Positions 53,896 to 62,969 of a stretch of DNA of 64,000 bases are shown here, one piece after another; within the stretch, counting starts at the first letter, position 1; the number at the start of each line of letters is the position of its first letter. This DNA comes from Myxococcales bacterium (lineage in GTDB: Bacteria; Myxococcota; Myxococcia; Myxococcales; JAKAPL01). The translations under genes were made by a program, and so were the position numbers. The notes below the pieces were generated by a model. That model saw only the letters and a program-made list of their open reading frames with translations. It did not search any database and had not been told where the DNA came from. Location: assembly GCA_021783235.1 (NCBI GenBank), contig JAJXUD010000002.1, positions 1-64,000 of the forward strand. Reading direction: 5' to 3'.

Positions 53896-56800
53896 ATGCG
53901 GCTTCCTGACTTCCTGGCCAAGTGGGCCCACTCCGAGGCCCAAGAGCGAGCCAACAAGGACTCGTTCCTCTCGGACCTCTGCGACGTACTTGGAGTCCCA
54001 CGCCCGGACCCGGCGGGCCCCGATCCCGAGCGGAATCGGTACGTCTTCGAGCGCGCCGTCGCCTTGTCGCACGAGGACGGCGTGGAGACGCTCGGGCGGA
54101 TGGACCTCTACAAGGAGGACTGCTTCATCCTGGAGGCGAAGCAGGGGGCGGAGGCTGGCAGCAAGGCGGCCGTCGCGAAGCGGGGGACGCCGCGCTGGGA
54201 AGTCGCGATGCAGGATGCGTACGGCCAGGCGTTGAAGTACGCGCACCACCTCGACCGCCCGCCGCCGTTCGTCGTCACGTGCGACATCGGCTACTGCTTC
54301 GACCTCTACGCCGCCTTCGGCGCAGAGCGCGCCTACCGCCCGTTCCCGAACGCGCGCCGCAACCGGATCTTCCTCGCGGACATCGGCAAGCACCTCGACC
54401 TCTTTCGTGCGCTCTGGACGGACCCGCAGAGCGTCGACCCGTCGCGCAAGGCGATCAAGGTCACCCGCGACGTGGCCGCGCACCTCGCGGAGCTTGCCCG
54501 GGCGCTGGAGAAGGCCGGCAACAAGCCGGACGCCGTGGCGACGTTCCTCATGCGCTGCATCTTCACGATGTTCGCGGAGGATATCGGGTTGCTCCCCCGG
54601 CGCGTGTTCGTCGAGTACCTGGAGCGCACATGGATCCCTCACCCGGAGAGGTTCCCCAAGGGCGTGCAGTTCCTTTGGCGGAACATGGATACGGGCGGCG
54701 GGACACCCGAGGGCGATCTGATCCTTCACTTCAACGGCGGGCTGTTCCACGACCCCACGGCCCTGCCGCTGTCGGCCGAGCAACTCGGGTTGCTCCTCGA
54801 AGCGGCGAGGTGCGATTGGTCGGAGGTCGAGCCTTCGATCTTCGGAACCTTGGTGGAGCGGGCCCTCGACCCCGAGGAGCGCCACCGGCTGGGAGCCCAC
54901 TACACGCCTCGCGCCTACGTCGAGCGGTTGGTGCGCGCAACCGTCGAGGAACCACTGAGGGCGGAGTGGGACGCCATCCGCGCGGCTGTGCGCGTGCAGG
55001 TGGAGCAGGGCAAGACCGGGGGGGCGCGCAAGAGCGTCGCGGTGTTCTACCGGAAGCTTTGCGAGACGCGCGTGCTGGACCCCGCGTGTGGCACGGGCAA
55101 CTTCCTGTACGTCACCCTCGACCTCTTCAAGCGGTTGGAGACGGAGGTGCTGTCGCTCCACGGGCAGCTTGGAGAGACCGGCCAGGAGGACATCGAGCGC
55201 GGCGCGATCGGCGTGACACCCGCGCGCTTCCACGGCATCGAGGTCAACCCGCGCGCGAAGGAGATCGCCGAGCTGGTGCTCTGGATCGGCTACCTGCAAT
55301 GGCACTTCCGGACGCACGGGAGCGCGGCCCCCCGAGAGCCCGTCCTCGGGGATTACCACACCGTCGAGTGCCGGGACGCCTTGCTCGCCTGGGACCGCGT
55401 GGAGCCGGCGGCCGACGATCGCGGCAAGCCGCTTCTGCGCTGGGACGGCAAGAGCACGAAGCCCCATCCGGTGACGGGCAAGGAGGTGCCCGACGAGGCG
55501 AAGCGCGTCCTCGTCGAGCGCTACGTCAACCCGCGCAAGGCGGAATGGCCCGCGGCCGATTACATCGTCGGCAACCCGCCGTTCGTGGGCAACAAGCGGA
55601 TGCGGCAGGCACTCGGCGACGGCTACGTGGAAGCGCTCCGGTCCGCCTACACGGACGTGCCGGACACTAGCGATTTCGTCATGTTCTGGTGGGACATCGC
55701 CGCGCGCCTGACGCGGGCCGGGAAAGTCCAGAGGTTCGGCTTCATCACCACGAACAGCATCACGCAGGTTTTCGACCGGAAGGTGGTGGCGGCCCACCTC
55801 GACGGCGCCCCGCCGCTCTCCCTGGTCTTTGCGATCCCGGATCACCCGTGGGTCAAGAACGCGGACGGCGCCGCGGTGCGAATCGCGATGACCGTGGGTG
55901 AGCCCGGCCCCTCCATCGGGCGCTTGGCAACCGTCGCCGGGGAGAGGAGTGGCGCGGACGCTGTTGACGTGACCTTTGCCGTGCAGGTCGGCCGGCTCAA
56001 CCCTGACCTGACGGTCGGCGCCGCGGTGACGCGGGCCAAGCCACTTCGTGCCTGCTCCGAGCTTTGCTGGCAGGGCATGAAGCTCGTAGGGCCCCGCGAT
56101 GGCCCTGGCTTCCTGCTCACGGAAGAGGAGCGGCTGGGGATCCCAAGGGCCGAGCGCGAGTTTGTCAAACCGTTCTTGAGCAACAAGGACTTCGTACAAC
56201 GGTCCCGGGCCGCGTTCGTGATCGACCTATTCGGCCTGGAGGAAGGCAAGGCTCGCGAGCACTACCCGGCGCTGTACCAGCGCGCGGTCAACTTCATAAA
56301 GCCCCACCGTGACCACGTCGCACGCAAGAATCACCGTGAGAACTGGTGGATCTTTGGGGAGCCTCGGCCCGGGATGCGTCAGGCGCTGCGCGGCCTTGCC
56401 CGGTACATCGTGACCCCCGAGGTCGCCAAGCATCGGCCGTTCGCGTTCGTCGAGGGTGCGACGGTTCCCGACGGTTCGCTATACGCGATCGCCAGTGACG
56501 ACGCCTTCGTGCTCGGCGTGCTTTCAAGTCGCGCCCACGTGACGTGGGCGCTGGCCGCGGGTGGGACGCTGGAGGATCGGCCGCGCTATCAGAACGGCCC
56601 CTGCTTCGATCCCTTCCCGTTCCCTGACGCCTCCGCGCCGCAGAGGGCAGCCATCCGAAAGCTTGCCGAGGATCTCGACGCCCACCGGAAGCGGCAGCAA
56701 GCGGCGCACCCGGAGCTGACGATCACCGGGATGTACAACGTCCTCGCGAAGCTTCGCGAGGGCGAGGCCCTCTCGGACAAGGAGAAGGCGATTCACGAAG

Positions 56801-57282
56801 CCGGGCTCGTCTCGGTGCTCCGGCAGATCCACGACGACCTCGACGCCGCGGTCTTCGCGGCCTACGGCTGGCCGGCGGACCTCGGGGATGAAGAGATCCT
56901 CGACCGGCTGGTGGCGCTGAACCATGAGCGGGCAGACGAGGAGGCGAAGGGCACCGTTCGGTGGCTGCGGCCCGAACTCCAGGCGAAAGGGCGGCGCGCC
57001 CAGGCCGAGCAGCGGGAAATGCTGGCGCTGCCGACCGCGAAGTCCGCGGAAGGCGGACGGGCGACCTGGCCCAAGGCGCTGCCCGAGCGCATCGCCGCCG
57101 TCCGAGCAACCCTGCACGCGGGCCGGGGCCAGACGGTCGAAGCCGTCGCCGCGGGCTTCACCCGCGCCCCGCGCAAGGATGTCGAGCTGGCCCTGGACTC
57201 CCTCGCCGCGCTCGGCCTCGCCGTCGCCTACGAAGCCAAGCCCGGCCGCCTCTGGCGGTTGACGGCGCGCCGCGCCGCCTGA
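53896..57282 (+). CDS. single-chain MmeI-type (type IIL/IIG) restriction-modification protein
   Basis: The protein has 1128 residues. The N-terminal nuclease shows D70-x9-E80-x-K82 ([14 protein letters not shown]), the same spacing as in MmeI. The adenine-N6 methyltransferase has motif [10 protein letters not shown] near 395 and motif IV NPPF at 560. Target-recognition and C-terminal helical regions follow (about 640-950). The last 80 or so residues look like a winged-helix extension. It would cut DNA a fixed distance from an asymmetric site and protect it by methylating one strand. The XRE gene is divergent and the Mrr gene follows. It is most likely element-borne anti-phage cargo. Confidence 0.85.
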   Translation: MRLPDFLAKWAHSEAQERANKDSFLSDLCDVLGVPRPDPAGPDPERNRYVFERAVALSHEDGVETLGRMDLYKEDCFILEAKQGAEAGSKAAVAKRGTPRWEVAMQDAYGQALKYAHHLDRPPPFVVTCDIGYCFDLYAAFGAERAYRPFPNARRNRIFLADIGKHLDLFRALWTDPQSVDPSRKAIKVTRDVAAHLAELARALEKAGNKPDAVATFLMRCIFTMFAEDIGLLPRRVFVEYLERTWIPHPERFPKGVQFLWRNMDTGGGTPEGDLILHFNGGLFHDPTALPLSAEQLGLLLEAARCDWSEVEPSIFGTLVERALDPEERHRLGAHYTPRAYVERLVRATVEEPLRAEWDAIRAAVRVQVEQGKTGGARKSVAVFYRKLCETRVLDPACGTGNFLYVTLDLFKRLETEVLSLHGQLGETGQEDIERGAIGVTPARFHGIEVNPRAKEIAELVLWIGYLQWHFRTHGSAAPREPVLGDYHTVECRDALLAWDRVEPAADDRGKPLLRWDGKSTKPHPVTGKEVPDEAKRVLVERYVNPRKAEWPAADYIVGNPPFVGNKRMRQALGDGYVEALRSAYTDVPDTSDFVMFWWDIAARLTRAGKVQRFGFITTNSITQVFDRKVVAAHLDGAPPLSLVFAIPDHPWVKNADGAAVRIAMTVGEPGPSIGRLATVAGERSGADAVDVTFAVQVGRLNPDLTVGAAVTRAKPLRACSELCWQGMKLVGPRDGPGFLLTEEERLGIPRAEREFVKPFLSNKDFVQRSRAAFVIDLFGLEEGKAREHYPALYQRAVNFIKPHRDHVARKNHRENWWIFGEPRPGMRQALRGLARYIVTPEVAKHRPFAFVEGATVPDGSLYAIASDDAFVLGVLSSRAHVTWALAAGGTLEDRPRYQNGPCFDPFPFPDASAPQRAAIRKLAEDLDAHRKRQQAAHPELTITGMYNVLAKLREGEALSDKEKAIHEAGLVSVLRQIHDDLDAAVFAAYGWPADLGDEEILDRLVALNHERADEEAKGTVRWLRPELQAKGRRAQAEQREMLALPTAKSAEGGRATWPKALPERIAAVRATLHAGRGQTVEAVAAGFTRAPRKDVELALDSLAALGLAVAYEAKPGRLWRLTARRAA

Positions 57283-57451
57283 CCTGCCGCGCAGCCGGTT
57301 TCCTGACGCTCCTCGACTGGCGAGGTAGAGTGCGCTGGGGCGCATGGCCCCTGGCCGTCGCGCTGCCCGAAGGCCCCCCATCCTCGGGCCGCGCGCGGCC
57401 GTCTCTCCCGCGCCGCTCGCGCGTGTGACCAAAGCCTGCTACACGGGCGCC

Positions 57452-58360
57452 ATGGCAGAGATCACGATCGAACGGAGCGGGATGCTCCAGCGGGAGCTGT
57501 TCGCGCTCCTCCTCGAACATCCCGAGGGCATGCGAGCGAAGGCCGCCGTCGCCGCGCTGGCGAGCCGCGTTCGCCTGACGCCGTACGAGGCCGGCAACTA
57601 CGAGAGCGGCGGACGGCGCTTCGACAAGATCATCCGGTTCGCGACGGTCGGGCTGGCCAAGGCTGGGTGGCTTACGAAGAGCGTCGGGGTCTGGACCGTG
57701 ACGGACGCCGGCAAGGAAGCCCTCGCAAGATTCACGACGCCCGAAGCGTTCTACCGCGAGGCTGCTCGGCTCTACAGCGCGTGGAAGTCGGCGGGGCTGG
57801 AAGGCGACGCGCCGACCACCGGGACCGTCGCCATCCCCGACGCCGAGGCCGCGGGCGGCGAACGCACGGCAACGATCACGTTCGAGCAGGCCGAGGAGCA
57901 GGCGTCCGAGGAGGCGACCGTTTTCCTCGCCAATCGGCCCCCGTACGAGGTCCAGGCCCTCGCGGCGGAGCTGCTTCGCGCGATGGGCTACTTCGTGACA
58001 TGGGAGGCGCCGAAGGGAAAGGACGGCGGAATCGACATCATCGCGTTCCGCGACCCGCTCGGCGCGCAGCCGCCCCGGATCAAGGTGCAGGTCAAGCGAA
58101 CGGCCGAGGCGGTCGCCGTCGAGGGGCTCCGCTCGTTCCTGGCCTTGATCGGGGACGGCGACATCGGGCTGTTCGTTAGCACGGGCGGATTCACCCGCGA
58201 CGCGCGCGAGGAGGCGCGCCGGCAAGAGAGCCGCCAGGTGACGCTCGTTGACGCGCCAGAGTTCTACGGGCTTTGGGCCCGGCACTATGAGAAGCTGAGC
58301 GAGCGGGCGAAGCGCACCTTCCCCCTGCGGCCGATCTGGTTTCTCGCGCCCGAAGAGTGA
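57452..58360 (+). CDS. Mrr-type restriction endonuclease
   Basis: The protein has 302 residues. A winged-helix N-terminal domain (about 10-95, MLQRELFALLLEHPEGM ... VWTVTDAGKEAL) is joined by an acidic linker to an Mrr catalytic domain with PPYEVQALAAELLRAMGYFV. The active site reads D195 (GGIDIIAF) and Q213-V-K215, the Mrr-type variant of PD-(D/E)xK. Mrr enzymes usually cleave methylated DNA. It starts 170 nt after the RM gene, so it may have its own promoter. How it coexists with the neighbouring methyltransferase is an open point. Confidence 0.85.
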   Translation: MAEITIERSGMLQRELFALLLEHPEGMRAKAAVAALASRVRLTPYEAGNYESGGRRFDKIIRFATVGLAKAGWLTKSVGVWTVTDAGKEALARFTTPEAFYREAARLYSAWKSAGLEGDAPTTGTVAIPDAEAAGGERTATITFEQAEEQASEEATVFLANRPPYEVQALAAELLRAMGYFVTWEAPKGKDGGIDIIAFRDPLGAQPPRIKVQVKRTAEAVAVEGLRSFLALIGDGDIGLFVSTGGFTRDAREEARRQESRQVTLVDAPEFYGLWARHYEKLSERAKRTFPLRPIWFLAPEE

Positions 58361-58388
58361 GCGCGGCACCTTGCCCTCTTGCGGCGGG

Positions 58389-58784
58389 CTACCTTCGCCG
58401 TCTACCGCGGCCGATTGCGGAGAAGAGCACGATCGCGAAGGCCAGCCCGATCACGAACCGGAAGGCGACGATCGCCAGCACGGTCGCCACCGGGGCAAGG
58501 AGGATCCCGAGGACGACCACCGTAACCGAGACGTGTGCGGCAGTCTGCACGGCCGGGCTGACCGGGGCCTCGACGTGGGCCGAGTGGAAGCCGGTGCTCT
58601 GCCCGGTGCGACTCGTCCAGTAGAGGCCCGACCCCGGGATGCCCACCGTCCGCGTGACGCGGCCGTGCCCAAACGTCACGTGCGCGCCGCGGACGCCGAG
58701 CGAGAGGGACGGGCCCGAGGCCGACCGGTTGATCCCGACGCCCGGGAAGAGGCGCGTGCGGCGGTAGAAGCGGAAGTTGCCCAT
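58389..58784 (-). CDS. DUF4236 protein with membrane helices
   Basis: The protein has 131 residues. The N-terminus MGNFRFYRRTRLFPGVGINRS followed by GPSLSLGVRGAHVTFG and TVGIPGSGLYW is the DUF4236 domain, often found in phage and element genes. Two hydrophobic helices follow (about 75-120), then a basic tail. The start at 58784 gives the family N-terminus; earlier codons run through low-complexity sequence. Its function is unknown. It is convergent with the Mrr gene. Confidence 0.7.
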   Translation of the reverse strand: MGNFRFYRRTRLFPGVGINRSASGPSLSLGVRGAHVTFGHGRVTRTVGIPGSGLYWTSRTGQSTGFHSAHVEAPVSPAVQTAAHVSVTVVVLGILLAPVATVLAIVAFRFVIGLAFAIVLFSAIGRGRRRR

Positions 58785-58829
58785 CGGCACTCTGATCGTA
58801 GCACCGTCAGGGCCCGGGCGTAGAAAGAA

Positions 58830-58858
58830 GGGCGGTGCAGTAGCAAGTTGCACCGCCC
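58830..58858 (+). other. perfect 10-bp-stem hairpin between divergent genes
   Basis: GGGCGGTGCA (58830-58839) pairs with TGCACCGCCC (58849-58858) around a 9-nt loop. A third partial copy (GCACCG) is at 58801. No T tract follows, so an operator or protein-binding site is more likely than a terminator. Confidence 0.45.
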
Positions 58859-58887
58859 CGAGGTCGGGGCCTGTTTCGGAGGACCCG

Positions 58888-59622
58888 ATGGCCGCCAAGA
58901 AAGCACGTACCCCTGACGCTGGCGTGCGCGCGGGGGCCGACTCTCACCCCGCCGTCGAGTGGCTCTGGGAATGGATGGGGCGCTTGTTCTTGGACCGCTT
59001 CGGTCGCATGCCGCTTCGCAAAGACGAGGACGCCGCGATCGTTCTCAAGATGCTCCGGGATACGACCCCTGTGGAAGCAACCCGCAAGCAGCGCGCGGCA
59101 GGCTGGAACCTGTGGATCAACGCGGTCACCGGCTACGTCCGGTCGCGAGAGTCCTGCCCACGGAGGTTCGACCTAACAAGTATCGCCCAAGACAAGGGTG
59201 CCTTCGCGGCTGGCGGCGCGGAGGTACGGCGCCGTCTCATCGCGGGGGAGTCGCCCTTGCCAATCAACGGCTCTGCTCGATGGCCAATACCGCGCAGCGG
59301 CGACGAATCCACCCTGGCCTCCATCCTTGGGACGCATGATCACCCGTTGCATGACCTGCCCAAGAATCTGTGGACCCTCCCTGACCCGTGGGCGCCCTAC
59401 CAAGGGGAGCACCGGGAATTGGTTTCGCCTCCGACCCTTATCGGCTGGGAGCAAATCCGCCCCGCGGTGGCCAAGCGCATGGACCGGCTCAAGGTTTCGG
59501 AACGCACGGCTCGCGCGTGGTGCAAGAAACACGGAGTTGCGGTCCACGACGATCGGGGCCGAAAGTGGGTCGACCAGGCGGACCTCGAACGGGCCGGAAA
59601 GCTTCCGGCCTCCCGGAAGTAA
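58888..59622 (+). CDS. element protein of unknown function with C-terminal HTH-like segment
   Basis: The protein has 244 residues. The ATG at 58888 has CGGAGGA 5 nt upstream, the best ribosome-binding site nearby. I see no recognisable catalytic motif. The C-terminal 60 residues (RMDRLKVSERTARAWCKKHGVAVHDDRGRKWVDQADLERAG) look like a helix-turn-helix of excisionase or MerR type. The N-terminal part is Trp-rich (WLWEWMGRLFLDRFGRMPLRKDED). Its position before the replication module suggests a regulatory or replication-initiation role, unproven. Confidence 0.6.
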   Translation: MAAKKARTPDAGVRAGADSHPAVEWLWEWMGRLFLDRFGRMPLRKDEDAAIVLKMLRDTTPVEATRKQRAAGWNLWINAVTGYVRSRESCPRRFDLTSIAQDKGAFAAGGAEVRRRLIAGESPLPINGSARWPIPRSGDESTLASILGTHDHPLHDLPKNLWTLPDPWAPYQGEHRELVSPPTLIGWEQIRPAVAKRMDRLKVSERTARAWCKKHGVAVHDDRGRKWVDQADLERAGKLPASRK

Positions 59623-59725
59623 CTTCCGAGGTTCCGAACGTCCCGGAGGGGGCCGCGTAAAACCCTTGGGGTTGTGGGGTCGCCGCGCTTCCGACCCGGC
59701 GGAAGCGGACGCCCTGCCGCTTCCG
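59602..59725. repeat. cluster of CTTCCG/CGGAAG repeats with alternative hairpins
   Basis: The hexamer occurs six times: CTTCCG at 59602, 59623, 59688 and 59720, and CGGAAG at 59614 and 59700. The middle copy GGAAGCGG (59701-59708) can pair either with the upstream GCTTCC or with CCGCTTCC at 59717-59724. The cluster spans the end of one gene and the 142-nt gap to the next. It may be an operator, part of an origin or a conditional terminator. Confidence 0.5.
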
Positions 59726-59764
59726 AACAGACGGGGCTGAGCTGCACGCGCCATCCTTGGGCGC

Positions 59765-60202
59765 ATGCGACAGAGCCGAACCAATCCGTTTGTCCGCGGT
59801 GAACCCCTCGCGTCGGACCTCCGCGAAGCGCTGGCCGCCCTGGTCGCGCACGCTGGCGAGCGAGCCGCCACGAGCCGACTCGGCATCCCGCGCGCGACAC
59901 TTGCGCGGGCCCTCGCTGGCTTGGGGTTGCGCCGTGGAACTGCGGTGCTCATCGGGGAGCGGCTCGCCCACCTGCCGCCCCCCGGAGCGCACCGGAGGCC
60001 GGCCGTGACCCGACGCCGCGGCGAGAACGCGCACGAGCTGATAGCCGAGGCCGAGCGATTGTACCGCGCGGGGGTGGCGCCGCGTGAGGCGCGGCACCGC
60101 CTCGTGGCGGCCAATACCGCCGCGCCGTCGCCGATCCCACGTCACGAGGTGGGCGAGCTGGTCGCCATGATCTGGGGGCTGCCGCTACGGAGAAGCCGGT
60201 GA
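59765..60202 (+). CDS. small element protein with HTH-like segment
   Basis: The protein has 145 residues. The segment AGERAATSRLGIPRATLARALAGLGLRRGTAVL has helix-turn-helix character. The C-terminal part is basic and Ala/Arg-rich. I do not recognise the family. The stop overlaps the GTG of the DUF3987 gene (GTGA), so it belongs to the replication operon and could be an accessory or copy-control factor. No ribosome-binding site stands out before the ATG. Confidence 0.55.
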   Translation: MRQSRTNPFVRGEPLASDLREALAALVAHAGERAATSRLGIPRATLARALAGLGLRRGTAVLIGERLAHLPPPGAHRRPAVTRRRGENAHELIAEAERLYRAGVAPREARHRLVAANTAAPSPIPRHEVGELVAMIWGLPLRRSR

Positions 60203-61581
60203 CGGCAACGCACGCCGCGGACCCTTACCGCGCTTATGGCGCTTACCGCGCACCCTCTCCTCCTGTCGCTTCCGAGCCTAACCCACCGGAACTTGGATCC
60301 GAGGCCTTTCATGGGCTGGCCGGCCAGGTAGTCGGAACGATCAGCCCAGAGACCGAGGCTGACCCGGTTGCCCTCCTCGCTCACCTCCTCGTCATGTTCG
60401 GGGACTGCGCCGGGCGAGCGCCGCACGCGAAGGTCGGCGCGGCGCAGCACACCGCCAACCTGTTCGCCGTCATGGTGGGGACCTCCTCGAAGGGCAGGAA
60501 GGGAACGGCGGCCGAGGCAATCAAGCCGCTGTTCCAGACCGTCGACTCCGACTGGACGCGCGATCGTCTGCAAGGCGGGCTCTCGAGCGGCGAGGGGCTG
60601 ATCTGGGCAGTCCGCGACCCCATCAGCAAGAAGGAGCCGATCCGGGAAGGCAAGGGTCGGTCCAAGAAGATCGTCGGCTACCAAGACCTGATGGTTGACG
60701 GTGGGGTGGCCGACAAGCGGTTGCTGTTGCTGGAGACCGAGTTCGCGGGCGTTCTCCGAGTTCTCGACCGGGACGGCAACACTTTGTCAGCGATCGTCCG
60801 GCAGGCATGGGACACGGGAACGCTTCGAACGCTGACGAAGAATTCCCCTGCCGTCGCCACGGACGCCCACATCGCGATCGTCGGTCACATCACCAAGGAA
60901 GAGCTACTCCGCTACCTCGACCGAACCGAGAGCGCCAACGGCTTTGGAAACCGCTTTCTGTGGTTTCTCGTCAAGCGCTCGAAGCTGTTGCCCGAGGGCG
61001 GCGATCTCAGTGACGCCAAGTTGGCCGACCTTCGCCGCGACCTTCAAGCGGCGGTCGACTTCTCCAGAGGAGTTGGCGAGCTGCGGCGCGACCCGACGGC
61101 ACGGGCAAGGTGGGCCACCATCTACGAGGAGCTGGCGGCAGAGCGGGCGGGGCTTGCGGGGGCGCTCACAAGCCGTGCCGAGGCCCAGGTGCTCCGTTTA
61201 TCGGTTCTCTATGCGCTCCTCGATCGCTCCCGCGAGATCGCGGTGGCCCACCTCGACGCGGCCCTTGCCGTCTGGCGGTACGCCGAGGACTCGGTGTGCG
61301 CGATCTTCGGGGACTCGCTCGGCGATCCCGTCGCGGATGAGATTCTCCGGTCGCTACACGCTGCCGCCCTCGGCCTAACGAGGGACGAGATCAGGGAACT
61401 GTTCGCCCGCCACAAGTCGTCCGAGCAGATCGGACGTGCCCTCGACGCCCTCAGTCGGGCGGGGATGGCCCGATGCACTGCTGAAAAGACCCGCGGGAGG
61501 CCAGCCGAGCGGTGGATTGCAGTCCCACAGGCTGCGCGGAAAGCGCGGTATGTCCCCCGCGAGCCTGGCGAGGAAGGGTGA
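60199..61581 (+). CDS. DUF3987-type replication protein (helicase-like)
   Basis: The protein has 460 residues with a GTG start coupled to the previous gene. After a variable N-terminus the core reads AHLLVMFGDCAGRAPHAKVG, LFAVMVGTSSKGRKGTA (a degenerate P-loop-like stretch near 93-103), LLLLETEFAGVLRVLDRDGNTLS and a C-terminal winged-helix-like segment. These fit the DUF3987 group found beside Prim-Pol genes in plasmids and phages, thought to act as a helicase or loader. Both ends of the gene carry copies of a 9-bp DNA repeat. The downstream Prim-Pol gene is translationally coupled. Confidence 0.75.
   Translation: MTATHAADPYRAYGAYRAPSPPVASEPNPPELGSEAFHGLAGQVVGTISPETEADPVALLAHLLVMFGDCAGRAPHAKVGAAQHTANLFAVMVGTSSKGRKGTAAEAIKPLFQTVDSDWTRDRLQGGLSSGEGLIWAVRDPISKKEPIREGKGRSKKIVGYQDLMVDGGVADKRLLLLETEFAGVLRVLDRDGNTLSAIVRQAWDTGTLRTLTKNSPAVATDAHIAIVGHITKEELLRYLDRTESANGFGNRFLWFLVKRSKLLPEGGDLSDAKLADLRRDLQAAVDFSRGVGELRRDPTARARWATIYEELAAERAGLAGALTSRAEAQVLRLSVLYALLDRSREIAVAHLDAALAVWRYAEDSVCAIFGDSLGDPVADEILRSLHAAALGLTRDEIRELFARHKSSEQIGRALDALSRAGMARCTAEKTRGRPAERWIAVPQAARKARYVPREPGEEG
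60224..60250 (-). repeat. iteron cluster A, three 9-bp units
   Basis: Units CTTACCGCG (60224), CTTATGGCG (60233) and CTTACCGCG (60242) stand in tandem inside the first codons of the DUF3987 gene. They are the reverse orientation of the CGCGGTAAG consensus found in clusters B and C. Confidence 0.75.
61535..61552 (+). repeat. iteron cluster B, two 9-bp units
   Basis: Units CGCGGAAAG (61535) and CGCGGTATG (61544) stand in tandem in the last part of the DUF3987 gene. They are in the opposite orientation to cluster A. Confidence 0.6.
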
Positions 61582-61586
61582 TCGCC

Positions 61587-62450
61587 ATGGAGACACCCTG
61601 CGCGGTAAGCGCGAAAAGCGCGGTAAGGGGGGTGGGGACATCGGAAGGGCTCGGCGCCGCCGCGCTCGACCTCACCCGCCGCGGCGCCCGGGTCTTCCCC
61701 TGCCAGCCACGAGGCAAGGTCCCGTTGGCGACCCACGGATGCCGTGACGCCAGCACGGACGAGGCCACGATCCGCGCCTGGTGGGCCCGGTGGCCCAACG
61801 CCAACGTCGGGCTCGCCACGGGGAACGGGCTGCTCGTTCTCGACGTGGACCCGCGCCACGGCGGGGACGAGAGCCTCGCCGAGCTGGCCGAGCTGCCGCC
61901 GACGCGCGAGGCCCTGACCGGCGGGGGCGGCAGGCACTTGTTCTACCGGGGCGAGGCGCGTTGCTCTGCCGGCCGCCTCGGGCCGGGCCTCGACGTGCGC
62001 GGGGCCGGGGGCTACGTGGTCGCGCCGCCGAGCGTCCACCCCTCGGGCTCGCTCTACCGCTGGCACCCGAGCCTCGGCCTGGCCCACCCCGTTGCCGACG
62101 CCCCCGACTGGCTTCTCGAACGGCTCGCAGACCGCCCCAGGGCCGCCGTGGCGCGTTCGCCGCTCACGGTGCCCACGGACCTCGGCCGGTGCGTCCGGCG
62201 GGCCAGGGGGTGGCTCCAGTGCGTTCCAGGTGCCGTCTCCGGGCAGGGCGGCCACAACGCCACATTCAGGGCCGCCCTCGGCCTGGTGCGCGGCTTCGAC
62301 CTGCCTGAAGACGTGGCGCTGGCGCTTCTCGCCGAGTGGAATGAACGGTGCGAGCCGCCGTGGTCCGAGCGCGAGCTGCGGCACAAGGTCGAAAGCGCCA
62401 CCCGCGCGAGCGCAGAGCGCGGCTACCTGCTCACCCGAGGGGCCGCGTGA
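61587..62450 (+). CDS. bifunctional DNA primase/polymerase (Prim-Pol)
   Basis: The protein has 287 residues with the ATG at 61587; a GTG at 61578 overlapping the DUF3987 stop is an alternative. The archaeo-eukaryotic primase fold is marked by LDLTRRGARVFPCQPRGKVPL, the metal-binding D86-x-D88 in LVLDVDPRHGG, and GGGGRHLFYRG (nucleotide-binding SGGxH-like motif). PGLDVRGAGGYVVAPPS is also family-typical. The C-terminus carries a helical accessory domain. Together with the DUF3987 protein it could prime and extend replication of the excised element. Confidence 0.88.
   Translation: METPCAVSAKSAVRGVGTSEGLGAAALDLTRRGARVFPCQPRGKVPLATHGCRDASTDEATIRAWWARWPNANVGLATGNGLLVLDVDPRHGGDESLAELAELPPTREALTGGGGRHLFYRGEARCSAGRLGPGLDVRGAGGYVVAPPSVHPSGSLYRWHPSLGLAHPVADAPDWLLERLADRPRAAVARSPLTVPTDLGRCVRRARGWLQCVPGAVSGQGGHNATFRAALGLVRGFDLPEDVALALLAEWNERCEPPWSERELRHKVESATRASAERGYLLTRGAA
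61601..61627 (+). repeat. iteron cluster C, three 9-bp units
   Basis: Units CGCGGTAAG (61601), CGCGAAAAG (61610) and CGCGGTAAG (61619) stand in tandem within the first codons of the Prim-Pol gene. Together with cluster A this makes an almost perfect inverted copy 1.35 kb apart. Confidence 0.75.
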
Positions 62451-62644
62451 GATCCATGGGCGACAGGCCGGCGCTCGACCGTGCCGCGAAAGCCTGGAGC
62501 TCGGCCGTGCTCCACCTCGGGCCGCTGGACCGCTGCCAACCGCGCCCGCGGCCAGCGCGCGGGGGCCACTCAATCCGCTTCTGCTTCGCCTGCCAGTCGC
62601 CCGTCGCGACCGGCGCCACCTGCCCGAGGTGTCGTCATGCCTGA
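62447..62644 (+). CDS. small zinc-ribbon protein
   Basis: The protein has about 65 residues and ends CFACQSPVATGATCPRCRHA, a CxxC...CxxC zinc ribbon. The N-terminal part is basic with no clear motif. The GTG at 62447 overlaps the Prim-Pol stop; an ATG at 62456 is an alternative. It is coupled on both sides and probably acts in replication or excision. No function can be assigned. Confidence 0.55.
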   Translation: MRSMGDRPALDRAAKAWSSAVLHLGPLDRCQPRPRPARGGHSIRFCFACQSPVATGATCPRCRHA

Positions 62645-62966
62645 GTCTCCCGCCGGCTTCGCCACGATGGCACTGCTCCTCGAACGGCTGCTGTCCGCCG
62701 TCGAGGGCTTGCGGTCGGACCTCGCCGCCGCGAAGGCCGCGCCGGCCGCCGCGCCCGAGTTCGAGAAGCTCCTCGACGCGCGCGGCGCCGCCGCGCTCCT
62801 CGGGATGAGTGAGTCGTGGATCTACCAACGGGTCGAGGCCAGCGAGCTGCCGCACGTCCGGCTCGGACACGCAATCCGCTTCGAGCGCTCGGCGCTCCTC
62901 GCCTACGCGAGGGGCGAGCGCGGGCAGCAGGGGCGCGTGGTAGCCTTTTCCCAGAAGACGAGGTGA
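62637..62966 (+). CDS. excisionase-like helix-turn-helix protein
   Basis: The protein has 109 residues. An N-terminal helix (about 10-40) precedes the HTH domain: LLDARGAAALLGMSESWIYQRVEASELPHVRLGHAIRFERSALLAYA, an excisionase/AlpA-like fold. The basic tail reaches GRVVAFSQKTR. It overlaps the zinc-ribbon gene and ends 3 nt before the integrase GTG, as is typical of xis-int pairs. Confidence 0.75.
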   Translation: MPESPAGFATMALLLERLLSAVEGLRSDLAAAKAAPAAAPEFEKLLDARGAAALLGMSESWIYQRVEASELPHVRLGHAIRFERSALLAYARGERGQQGRVVAFSQKTR

Positions 62967-62969
62967 GTC

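Noticed and set aside
53896-57282. DISARM or BREX methyltransferase
   Set aside because: The nuclease motif D-x9-E-x-K is in the same chain as the methyltransferase and no drm, brx or pgl partner genes are near; MmeI-type fits better.
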